Source: Umezawaea endophytica
GTDB lineage: Bacteria > Actinomycetota > Actinomycetes > Mycobacteriales > Pseudonocardiaceae
Direction of reading: 5' to 3'
Length of the DNA: 64,000 nt
Assembly: GCF_025061645.1 (NCBI RefSeq)
Contig: NZ_JANYMP010000013.1
Span: 1 to 64,000 of the forward strand
Below are positions 9,096 to 15,638 of the stretch, piece after piece (position 1 is the first letter of the stretch; the number at the start of each line of letters is the position of its first letter). The notes under the pieces are model-generated. The model was not told the DNA's origin, searched no databases, and saw nothing but the letters and a program-made list of their open reading frames with translations. The translations under genes were made by a program, and so were the position numbers.

Positions 9096-9129
9096 TAGGT
9101 AGCCGTACTATGTGTCGCACGTCTACCTA
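9096..9129 (+). promoter_or_regulatory. TAGGTAG/CTACCTA inverted repeat over a candidate -10 box
   Basis: TAGGTAG at 9096-9102 is repeated in reverse as CTACCTA at 9123-9129, with 20 bp between the arms. A -10-like TACTAT at 9106-9111 sits between them, so a protein bound to the arms would cover the promoter. The transcript would begin about 20 bases before the GTG at 9141. Confidence 0.5.
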
Positions 9130-9140
9130 TGGGGGTCCTC

Positions 9141-9800
9141 GTGGCACAGCGGAAGCTGCTCGTGTGGCTGCACGTCGTCAGCTCGGTCGGATGGATGAGC
9201 CAGGCGCTCGCCCTGTTCGCCCTGACGACCTACGCGCTCGGGTCGAACGGGACATCCAGGACGGGCGCGTTCGAAATGGCGAAGGTGATCGACGCCGACG
9301 TGCTCCGGTTCATGGCCACGACATCCGCGTTCACCGGATTCATGCTCTCGGCGCTCACCTCGTGGGGCTATTTCCGACACTGGTGGGTTCTGGTGAAATT
9401 CGCGATCACCCTGGCCCAGCTCTACGCGGGCATCTTCGTCCTGAGCCCCAACCTCGACCTCGGCGAGAACGGGAACCCGACGATGACGCGAGCCGGATCA
9501 CTGCTGATGGCGAGCGCACTGGCGGTGCAGGCGTGGCTGTCCGTCGCCAAGCCCGGCAAGCGCACCCCGTGGACCCCACCAGGCAGGTTCCCGACCGCGC
9601 CCGGATGGGTGACGGGCATCTGCGTGGTTATTCCACTGATCGACTACCTCCTCTTCCACGGCATCCCGGCACTGTCACTCCTGGTCGCCATCGCTTACCC
9701 CATGTGGCGCCGATGGAAAGTCACACCTCGGCAATCGGCGACCACCACTAGGCCACGTAGGCTCAGAGAGGAAAACGACTTGACCCACCACCAGAACTGA
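9141..9800 (+). CDS. Integral membrane protein, DUF2269-like
   Basis: A protein of about 219 residues with five predicted membrane segments, the first being KLLVWLHVVSSVGWMSQALALFAL and the last near LLDYLLFHGIPALSLLVAIAYP-like sequence. The WLHVxxSxGW pattern in helix 1 recalls DUF2269 and related heme-free membrane families, but I am not certain of the assignment. The GTG at 9141 is preferred because GGGGGT precedes it; an ATG at 9129 is in frame and would add four residues. The desaturase gene follows 16 bases downstream on the same strand, so the two are probably co-transcribed. Confidence 0.7.
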   Translation: MAQRKLLVWLHVVSSVGWMSQALALFALTTYALGSNGTSRTGAFEMAKVIDADVLRFMATTSAFTGFMLSALTSWGYFRHWWVLVKFAITLAQLYAGIFVLSPNLDLGENGNPTMTRAGSLLMASALAVQAWLSVAKPGKRTPWTPPGRFPTAPGWVTGICVVIPLIDYLLFHGIPALSLLVAIAYPMWRRWKVTPRQSATTTRPRRLREENDLTHHQN

Positions 9801-9816
9801 GAACGAGGTGATCGGT

Positions 9817-10761
9817 GTGACGGTTGGCGATAGCCACCGCCGCGATACGGATCTGCTGCGCGAGCTGGAACCGATCGTGGAGGTCAACCTCGACCGCCAC
9901 TTGTCGATCGCCAAGGAGTGGATGCCGCACGACTACGTCCCGTGGAGCGAGGGCCGCGACTTCGCGTTCCTCGGGGGCGAGGACTGGCACCCGGAAGACT
10001 CCCGGCTCGACCCCACCGCCAAGACGGCGATGATCATCAACCTCCTCACCGAGGACAACCTCCCCTCCTACCACCGCGTCATCTCGTCGTCGTTCGGCAA
10101 GGACGGCGCCTGGGCGACCTGGATGCACCGCTGGACCGCCGAGGAGGCCCGCCACGGCATCGCGCTGCGCGACTACCTCGTCGTCACCCGCGGTGTCGAC
10201 CCCGTCGACCTCGAACGCCAGCGCATGGAACACATGTCGGTCGGCTTCGAAGGCCAGACCGAGTCCGCGATCCGCAACATCGTGTACGTGTCGTTCCAGG
10301 AACTCGCGACGCGCATCTCCCACCGCAACACGGGCCGCGCGACCAACTGCCCGCTGGCCGACCAGCTCCTCGCCCGCATCGCCACGGACGAGAACCTGCA
10401 CATGGTCTTCTACCGCAACCTGGTCACCGCCGCGTTCGAGGTCCAGCCGGACCACACGATGCAGGCGGTCCGCGACGAGGTGCTCAACTTCCAGATGCCC
10501 GGCGCGGGCATCAAGGACTTCCTCCGCAGCTCCGCGACCATCGCCAACGCGGGCATCTACGACCTCCGCCTGCACCACGACGAGGTCATCATGCCGATCC
10601 TCCGATTCTGGAAGGTCTTCGAACGCACCAACCTCGGCGGCGAGGGCGAAAAGGCCCGCGACGAGCTGGCCGAGTTCATGACCGTGCTCAACGGCAAGGC
10701 GAACAAGTTCGTGGAAATGCGCGAACGCCGCCGAGCCCGCGCCGCGAAGGCTGCCGAGTAG
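9817..10761 (+). CDS. Acyl-ACP desaturase (soluble di-iron, DesA-like)
   Basis: A 314-residue soluble fatty-acid desaturase of the plant stearoyl-ACP/mycobacterial DesA family, which inserts a double bond into acyl chains bound to acyl carrier protein using a di-iron centre, O2 and ferredoxin. Metal ligands are visible: TEDNLPSYH, the first EExxH as EEARH, a QELATRISH helix and the second DENLH motif. The GTG at 9817 is chosen because the sequence just before it (GAGGTGATC, 9805-9813) matches the anti-Shine-Dalgarno end of 16S rRNA; a GTG at 9808 lies inside that site. It shares an operon with the membrane protein at 9141. Confidence 0.92.
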   Translation: MTVGDSHRRDTDLLRELEPIVEVNLDRHLSIAKEWMPHDYVPWSEGRDFAFLGGEDWHPEDSRLDPTAKTAMIINLLTEDNLPSYHRVISSSFGKDGAWATWMHRWTAEEARHGIALRDYLVVTRGVDPVDLERQRMEHMSVGFEGQTESAIRNIVYVSFQELATRISHRNTGRATNCPLADQLLARIATDENLHMVFYRNLVTAAFEVQPDHTMQAVRDEVLNFQMPGAGIKDFLRSSATIANAGIYDLRLHHDEVIMPILRFWKVFERTNLGGEGEKARDELAEFMTVLNGKANKFVEMRERRRARAAKAAE

Positions 10762-10823
10762 CTGCTTGTCGGACAATTCCCCGTCGGGCTGTCGTTCGGC
10801 GGAATGTCCGTTCGATGAGTGGC

Positions 10824-10849
10824 CCTGGCCGTGGGTACGCACGGCCAGG
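10824..10849 (+). terminator. Hairpin after the desaturase gene
   Basis: A perfect 10-bp stem CCTGGCCGTG (10824-10833) / CACGGCCAGG (10840-10849) with a six-base loop, lying between the desaturase stop and the arsR-type promoter. A weaker imperfect stem (10770-10780 with 10801-10810) precedes it. Confidence 0.6.
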
Positions 10850-10860
10850 AATCGGCATTG

Positions 10861-10872
10861 ACTTATATAAGT
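10861..10872 (+). promoter_or_regulatory. Perfect 12-bp palindrome, probable ArsR-family operator
   Basis: ACTTATATAAGT is an exact palindrome about 20 bases before the regulator's GTG start. It overlaps TTGACT (10858-10863), a good -35 box. It is strikingly A+T-rich for this genome, as expected for an autoregulatory ArsR site. Confidence 0.6.
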
Positions 10873-10893
10873 AGGGAATGGGACAGTCGCCCC

Positions 10894-11250
10894 GTGCACG
10901 CGTTCGACGTCCTGGGCGACCCCGTTCGCCGCCGCATCCTGGAACTGCTCGCCACCGGCGAGCAGACCTCCGGCGCCGTCGTCGCCGTGATCCAGGAGGA
11001 GTTCGGCATCTCCCAGCCTGCTGTTTCCCAGCACTTGAGGGTGTTGCGGGAGAGCGGGTTCGCCACCGTTCGGGCTGTTGGTACGCGGCGGCTGTACACG
11101 GTGGATGCTGGGCCGTTGCGGGAGGTTGATGATTGGTTGGATCGGTTTCGGGGGTTTTGGGGGCAGCGGTTGGATGCCCTTGGGACGGAGTTGGCTCGGG
11201 GGAAGAGGGAGCGGCGGCTTCGGGATGAGGCTGAGGGATCTGGGTCGTAG
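10894..11250 (+). CDS. ArsR/SmtB-type winged-helix regulator (metal-independent type)
   Basis: A 118-residue winged-helix protein. It opens VHAFDVLGDPVRRRILELLATGEQ and carries the recognition helix ISQPAVSQHLRVLRESGFATVRAVGTRRLYTV. No cysteine metal site is present, so it belongs to the metal-independent SdpR-like group often linked to lipid or START/AHSA1 genes. The GTG at 10894 was chosen because the DNA upstream contains the palindromic operator and the domain starts immediately; an in-frame start at 10819 would put the operator inside the gene. Codon use changes after about 11030 to G/T-ending codons, continuous with the odd downstream region. Confidence 0.85.
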   Translation: MHAFDVLGDPVRRRILELLATGEQTSGAVVAVIQEEFGISQPAVSQHLRVLRESGFATVRAVGTRRLYTVDAGPLREVDDWLDRFRGFWGQRLDALGTELARGKRERRLRDEAEGSGS

Positions 11251-11655
11251 GGCTTGGTCGTGGGGCTGGGGGTCGTGGGGGCGCGGGTCGTGGGGGTCTT
11301 GAGCTTGAGATCGTGGGCTGGGGTCGTGGAACTGGGTTGGGCTGGGTTCGTTTTGAAGGCTTGATGGGGCAGGAACGCGTCGGGGCTCGTAGGTCGGGTG
11401 GGTGGGCTGAGGTGTCGGGGCGAGTGGGATGAAGTCGGCCACATCGTGATGGGGTTGCGGTGGTGGTTTGGTTGGGTGGATTGCTGGTCAGGGTGGGTGG
11501 CCGGGTTTGGTTGGTGGCCTGGGTGGTGGGGCGGGGCGCGGTTGCTCGTGGGGTGTGGCGAGTGGGTCGTGTGGGGGCGTCCCTGTGGGGGTACTCCTGC
11601 TGGTGCGTGGCTCGCCCGGAGCGGTGGTGGGCCTTGGACCGTTGGTGGGAGGCTC
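11251..11655. other. G/T-rich non-coding stretch with degenerate TCGTGGGG repeats
   Basis: Four hundred bases without a supported gene. The + strand is almost all G and T, with runs of four or five G. At about 11256-11335 a core of TCGTGG(GG) recurs six or so times at irregular spacing (for example around 11259, 11272, 11287, 11312 and 11323). G-quadruplex formation on the + strand is plausible. The open frame through this stretch encodes a Trp/Gly-rich string with no domain. Confidence 0.55.
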
Positions 11656-12081
11656 GTGAAACCGGTTCTGAAGTTGCCTGCGGCGCTTGATCTCAGCCGG
11701 TTCCCGCATCCACCGTTGTCGAATGTGCGGATTTGGGTGACCGAGGTGTTGGTGGGGACGTCGGAAGAGTGTGTGGATGACGCCGTCCTGTTGGTCAATG
11801 AGCTTGTTTCTAATGTTTATGACCATGCGACTCCGCCGTGTCGGGTGAGGGTTTCTGAGTTGCCTGAGCAGTTCGGTGTGCGGGTTGAGGTTGATGATGG
11901 TGAGGCTGATCTGCTGCCTGTGATGGGGACTTCTCGGTTGGGGAAGTATCGGGGGCGGGGGTTGGTTTTGGTGGAGCGGGTGGCTGAGCGGTGGGGGATA
12001 TCGCGGCGGACCTGGGGGAAGACGGTTTGGGCGGAGTTGGCGTATCGGGGGCGGGGCGCTGGGCCGTTGCGGGTTGTGTGA
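11656..12081 (+). CDS. Single-domain HATPase_c protein, RsbW/anti-sigma-factor-like
   Basis: A 141-residue GHKL ATPase domain alone. The N-box is NELVSNVYDHA, a D-containing loop (VRVEVDDGEADL) follows, and the G2 box is GRGLVLVERVAERWG, ending GKTVWAELAY; this matches the many small actinobacterial histidine-kinase-like ATP-binding proteins related to RsbW/SpoIIAB. The GTG at 11656 is preferred because the domain begins there and GGGAGG lies at 11647-11652, though the 3-base spacing is short. There is no adjacent sigma factor or anti-anti-sigma gene, so the partner is unknown. Codon use is strongly G/T-ending. Confidence 0.8.
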   Translation: MKPVLKLPAALDLSRFPHPPLSNVRIWVTEVLVGTSEECVDDAVLLVNELVSNVYDHATPPCRVRVSELPEQFGVRVEVDDGEADLLPVMGTSRLGKYRGRGLVLVERVAERWGISRRTWGKTVWAELAYRGRGAGPLRVV

Positions 12082-12288
12082 TGTGGCGGGTGGGTTAGTG
12101 GGATTGCGGTGGGCTGGGTTGATGGGTGAAGGTTTTGGCGGTGGGGTTTTGGGGTGGCGGTTTGGGGTGAGTGGGTTTCGGGCGTCTGGGGCGTGAGTGT
12201 TGGCCGTATGGGCCGCCGTCGGGTGCTTGTTGTGGGGTTTGCGCAGGTCTTGGGGTTGGCGGTTGGTGACTGCGGCTTCCAGCGTGGT
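12082..12288. other. G/T-rich non-coding stretch
   Basis: A continuation of the G- and T-dominated composition seen from about 11050, with many GGGT and GGTTTTGG runs. No gene, hairpin or repeat unit could be supported here. Confidence 0.4.
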
Positions 12289-12407
12289 GTGGCCGACTTG
12301 ACTTGGGGCCCCTAGATTTGCCCCTTCGTCGGGCAAGAAAGGGCGGAGGGTGAAGCTGCCGCCCGACGCAAGTTTAAGGGGCAAATCCCCCAAGTAAAAT
12401 CGGCCAC
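12289..12407. repeat. 119-bp nested inverted-repeat element
   Basis: Four successive complementary arm pairs converge on one centre: GTGGCCGA (12289-12296) with 12400-12407; ACTTGGGG (12301-12308) with 12388-12395; GATTTGCCCCTT (12315-12326) with 12376-12387; and CGTCGGGC (12327-12334) with 12361-12368. The central part is about 26 bases. No coding frame is evident. This could be a miniature inverted-repeat element, an intergenic dispersed repeat or a structured RNA; the sequence alone does not decide. Confidence 0.7.
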
Positions 12408-12962
12408 GGTTTTAGGGCCCTGTCTTACTGTTCGCAGTGGGCCACCAAGGCTGGCGCCGGTTTCGTGGTGGGTGCTGGAAGGCTGATTGGCGGTCGACTA
12501 GCGTCAGTCGTCGGTTGGGAGTCGGCTTGTTTGTGCGTAGGCGAGTCGGTTAGCGCTGAAGCGGATTATGTATTTACGTGGACAGGGTTAGGCGACAGGT
12601 GCGGTCAGGCCGTGCTGTGGGGCGAGGCTTGGAGCAGGACCAGGTGGACGAGAGTGACTTGGCCAGGTGGAGAAGAAGGCTTAAGCAATCGAGATTGGGG
12701 CCTAGAGCTAATTCGGCCTGCGGTCACTAGCCACGAGCCCCACCACAGCGGCTACCGCAATCGGGATTGAGACTGGAACTGGAACGAGTCCGGGGCCGGG
12801 ATCATGGCCTGGAACCAGGGGCTGAGAACTGAAGGCCGGGACTGGGGACTGGTACTAGGACTGGGGCCGGAGACTGAGGGCTGGGGACCGGGTCGGGAGG
12901 ACAGGACCTAGGACCGACACCTGGGACGGGGGTGGAGCCTCGGCCTGGGCCGGGACGACGGC
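12408..12962. other. Gene-poor region, partly low-complexity
   Basis: No supported gene. A 101-codon open frame at 12465-12770 on the + strand has no domain, no clear ribosome-binding site and composition unlike local genes. From about 12765 to 12945 the + strand is built of degenerate GGGACTGG/GGAACTGG/GGACCGGG units, purine-rich, and leads directly into the GGCCACA tandem array. Confidence 0.45.
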
Positions 12963-13067
12963 GGCCACAGGCCACAGGCCACAGGCCACAGGCCACAGGC
13001 CACAGGCCACAGGCCACAGGCCACAGGCCACAGGCCACAGGCCACAGGCCACAGGCCACAGGCCACA
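12963..13067. repeat. Tandem repeat, 15 exact copies of GGCCACA
   Basis: Fifteen perfect 7-bp units occupy 12963-13067, followed by a partial GGC. On the minus strand the unit translates to a heptapeptide repeat only because 21 is divisible by both 7 and 3; there is no start or domain. The array ends about 30 bp before the stop of the small gene at 13097. Confidence 0.95.
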
Positions 13068-13096
13068 GGCGAGTTCAGTTCGTCTGGGGGTGGGTG

Positions 13097-13366
13097 TCAA
13101 GGCTGTGGTGGGGTGGGTGATAGGGCGTTTGCTACGGCTGGGCTGCGGATGGTTACTACGTCGAACAAGCCGACTGCGTCCAAGGCCGGCCTGAGGGCGC
13201 GTAGTTGGGTGGCTGCCGCCCTGTGTTCTGGGGTGCCTTCTGGGGTTGAGGCCAGGAGTTTGGCGTTCACGATGAAAGCGGCGATGGTGCCCTTGCGGAC
13301 GTACTGGCCTGCGAAGTGGGTGCCCTCTTCGCCGTCGGGGAGTACGTCTTGCGGGGTGGTGGCCAT
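13097..13366 (-). CDS. Small conserved-looking protein of unknown function
   Basis: An 89-residue soluble protein, not confidently recognised. It starts MATTPQDVLPDGEEGTHF, then KGTIAAFIVNAKLL, and ends with a proline-rich tail. The ATG at 13366 follows a good GGAGG on the minus strand. The central part faintly resembles small DUF7709-type proteins, but I would not assign it. It is divergent from the marR-type gene, and the promoter between them carries two copies of a palindrome, so it is a likely regulatory target of that MarR protein (inference). Confidence 0.65.
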   Translation of the reverse strand: MATTPQDVLPDGEEGTHFAGQYVRKGTIAAFIVNAKLLASTPEGTPEHRAAATQLRALRPALDAVGLFDVVTIRSPAVANALSPTPPQP

Positions 13367-13392
13367 GGGGGTCCTCCAGAGGGGGCGTGAGG

Positions 13393-13449
13393 TGCGTGCC
13401 GGTTGCACGCAAATGGAACCCTACCCGACATGCGTGCCGCTTGCACGTA
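13393..13449. promoter_or_regulatory. Two MarR-type operator palindromes
   Basis: TGCGTGCCGGTTGCACGCA at 13393-13411 has perfect 7-bp arms, and TGCGTGCCGCTTGCACGTA at 13431-13449 matches it at all but two positions. Centres are 38 bp apart. The first copy covers the promoter region of the leftward small gene, the second abuts a -10-like TACACT (13448-13453) seven bases before the marR GTG. Confidence 0.8.
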
Positions 13450-13459
13450 CACTGATCGG

Positions 13460-13900
13460 GTGCATTCCGCCGCCGCTCGTGTCGAGGCCGCTCTCGGCCT
13501 GCTGCTCCGCCGCAGTACCAGGGCGCACCTGTACGACGACCTGGTGTCCGACCTGGCCGGGGTCGATGAGACGACCTACCCGGTGTTGAGCGGGATCGCT
13601 CGGTTGGAGCCGGTGAGTTCCACGCGGCTCGCCGATGAGATCGGGATCGATCGGACGGCGACCACGCGGTACGCGGCGCGGTTGGAGAAGGTCGGGTTGG
13701 TGGTGCGGGAGCCTGACGCGGGGGACGCGCGGTCCACCTTGTTGTTGTTGACCGCCGAGGGGCGGGCCGCGATCGATTCCGCGCGGCGGCGGTTGGTGGA
13801 TCGGTTGGACGAGATCGTGGCGGAGTGGACGCCGGTGGAGGCCGAGCTGTTCGCGACGGTGTTGGAGCACCTCGTCAGCAAGCTGCGGCCGGAGTCCTGA
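13460..13900 (+). CDS. MarR family transcriptional regulator
   Basis: A 146-residue winged-helix dimer-forming regulator. The DNA-binding part is SSTRLADEIGIDRTATTRYAARLEKVGLV with the wing REPDAGDARSTLLLLTAEG, typical of MarR. The GTG at 13460 lies about seven bases after a -10-like TACACT, so the message may be leaderless; other upstream in-frame starts would place the operators inside the gene. Its two palindromes are shared with the divergent small gene at 13097, which suggests autorepression together with control of that gene. The effector is unknown. Confidence 0.88.
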   Translation: MHSAAARVEAALGLLLRRSTRAHLYDDLVSDLAGVDETTYPVLSGIARLEPVSSTRLADEIGIDRTATTRYAARLEKVGLVVREPDAGDARSTLLLLTAEGRAAIDSARRRLVDRLDEIVAEWTPVEAELFATVLEHLVSKLRPES

Positions 13901-13979
13901 GTGGACGTTCCACGAGATCCTTGTGCGCGTGCTCGGTGGGGTATCAGAATGGGCTCCCTCAGCGAGGCTGGTGAAGAAG

Positions 13980-14819
13980 ATGGCGGACGTCGCACACCCG
14001 AGCGTGTCCAGGCGGCGCGAGGTCAGCCACGCCAGTGCGCGGTCGGTGTTGATGACGGTGCTGGGCGAGTACGTGCTGCCGCGCGAGGCCCCGGTCTGGA
14101 CGTCGGCGTTGGTGGACGTGCTGGCGCTGTTCGGCGTCGAGGAGAAGTCGGCGCGCCAGGCGTTGTCGCGGACGGCGGCCGAGGGGTGGCTGCGGTCGGA
14201 GCGGGTGGGGCGGCGGGTGCGGTGGTGCCTGACCTCGCCGGGGCACCGGTTGCTGTCCGAGGGGGCGCACCGGATCTACGAGTTCGGTCGTGAGCGGGGT
14301 GACTGGGACGGGCGCTGGTTGATGCTGCTCATGTCGGTGCCCGAGGCGAAGCGCGAGCTGCGGCACCGGGTGCGGACGCGGCTGACGTGGGTGGGGTTCG
14401 GGTCGCCGCAGCCGGGGGTCTGGGTCAGTCCGGACACGCGCAGGCAGGCCGAGGCGGTGAAGATCGTCGCCGAGCTGGGGGTGGAGTCGCCGGTGATGTC
14501 GTTCGTCGCGGAGTTCGCGTCGATCGGCGAGGTGGGCGACCTGGTGGCGCGGGCGTGGGACCTGAGCGACCTCGACCAGCGGTACGAGGACTTCGTCGAC
14601 GAGTTCAGCGCGATCACGCCCGCGACCGGGCAGAACGCGCTGCACGCGCAGACGCTGCTGGTGCACGAGTGGCGCCGGTTCCCCTTCCTCGACCCGCGGC
14701 TGCCCGCCGAGCTGCTGCCCGTGAACTGGAGCGGCGCGAAGGCGGCGGACCTGTTCCACCGCAAGCACGAGGAGTGGCGGGCGGCCTCCCAGCGGCGCTG
14801 GGAGGAGTTCACGGCCTAG
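13980..14819 (+). CDS. PaaX family transcriptional regulator
   Basis: A protein of about 279 residues of the PaaX family, whose founding member represses phenylacetate catabolism through phenylacetyl-CoA. The N-terminal winged helix (SARSVLMTVLGEYVLP, then KSARQALSRTAAEGWLRSERVG) is followed by the PaaX dimerisation core (TWVGFGSPQPGVWVSP) and the C-terminal domain ending WRRFPFLDPRLPAELLP and AADLFHRKHEEW. No phenylacetate genes are nearby, so the target is open. The start is uncertain: ATG 13980 is used, GTG 13971 is possible. The stop shares CTAG with the convergent HD gene. Confidence 0.88.
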   Translation: MADVAHPSVSRRREVSHASARSVLMTVLGEYVLPREAPVWTSALVDVLALFGVEEKSARQALSRTAAEGWLRSERVGRRVRWCLTSPGHRLLSEGAHRIYEFGRERGDWDGRWLMLLMSVPEAKRELRHRVRTRLTWVGFGSPQPGVWVSPDTRRQAEAVKIVAELGVESPVMSFVAEFASIGEVGDLVARAWDLSDLDQRYEDFVDEFSAITPATGQNALHAQTLLVHEWRRFPFLDPRLPAELLPVNWSGAKAADLFHRKHEEWRAASQRRWEEFTA

Positions 14820-15367
14820 AAGTCGTCCGGCTCGATCGTCGTCCTGGTCAGGTACCCCGGCCACGACGACTTGGGCGCCTTGGCCGGGTTGCGCCGCGCC
14901 TGCGCGACGACCAGCCGCTTCAGCTCCACCTCGATGCCCAGCCTCGGGTAGACCTCCTCGAACGCGGTGCTGCCCTCGTCGAAGTCGGCGAGCACGCCGA
15001 GGCGGGTCAGCATCGTGATCGGGCCCCGGCGTTCGGCGATCTGCCCGGACGTGTGCAGCGCGATGGCCTCCCACACCTGGTCGACGGCCCGCGCGGGCAC
15101 GCCCTCCGCGGTCAGGAACGCGGCGGCGGCGTCCGCGCCCTCCACCTCGAACCGCACGGGCCCGTCGAACGCGTCGGCGGTGCCGATGTCGTGCAGCACG
15201 CACGCCTGGAACAGGGTCTGGTCGTCGTGTTCGACGCCGTCGCGCTCGGCGATGGCGGTGGCGTGCAGGTAGGTCCGCACGCTGTGGTTCAGCACCGGTG
15301 GGGCCTCGTGCAGGCGGGCGAAGTCCAGCACGCGCAGGGACAGCACGTCGTTCGGCAGGAAGATCAT
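14816..15367 (-). CDS. HD-domain metal-dependent phosphohydrolase family protein
   Basis: A 183-residue protein with an HD domain close to the cyanamide-hydratase-like/DUF4269-free HD group. The ligands are visible as NHSVRTY, then CVLHDIG with the HD pair, and a later IALHTSG with the distal histidine; the final aspartate is in GVLADFD. HD proteins bind one or two divalent metals and hydrolyse phosphate or related bonds; the substrate here cannot be told. The start MIFLPNDVLSLRV is well placed. It ends on the same CTAG as the convergent paaX-type gene. Confidence 0.8.
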   Translation of the reverse strand: MIFLPNDVLSLRVLDFARLHEAPPVLNHSVRTYLHATAIAERDGVEHDDQTLFQACVLHDIGTADAFDGPVRFEVEGADAAAAFLTAEGVPARAVDQVWEAIALHTSGQIAERRGPITMLTRLGVLADFDEGSTAFEEVYPRLGIEVELKRLVVAQARRNPAKAPKSSWPGYLTRTTIEPDDF

Positions 15368-15638
15368 GCGCTTGAACCTAGCGCCGCCACGGGCACGGCG
15401 ACGGGGGCGCCGGGAACACCCCGTCGGAGCTGCTGACCTGCTCGGGAGTGGCAGTGGTACTAGGTGTCCGCCGCCACCCCCGAAAGGATGGTCCTGTCGC
15501 TTCCCGTAACGCGGATCGGTCGGTTCATCGCCCGTTTTCGCACTTCACTGAGAATTTTCTCCTCCGCCTTACACTGACCTGACCACTCACCGTGACATGG
15601 TGGACTCGTTCGCGGTGTGCCTATGAGGGGTGGCGTGC

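Noticed and set aside
8866-9120. Minus-strand 84-codon frame in the 8.6-9.1 kb gap
   Set aside because: No domain or ribosome-binding site, and it overlaps the probable promoter of the desaturase operon.
12540-12720. tRNA gene in the gene-poor region
   Set aside because: No cloverleaf with a GTTCRA-type T-loop could be folded by eye.
12465-12770. Possible 101-residue protein
   Set aside because: No ribosome-binding site, no domain, composition unlike coding DNA.
12963-13067. CRISPR-like array or a protein of heptapeptide repeats
   Set aside because: The units are contiguous 7-mers without spacers; the peptide repeat is only arithmetic (21 nt) and has no start or signal.
15368-15638. ydaO-type riboswitch before the NlpC/P60 gene
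   Set aside because: Such switches are common before cell-wall hydrolases in actinomycetes, but the conserved core was not found here.
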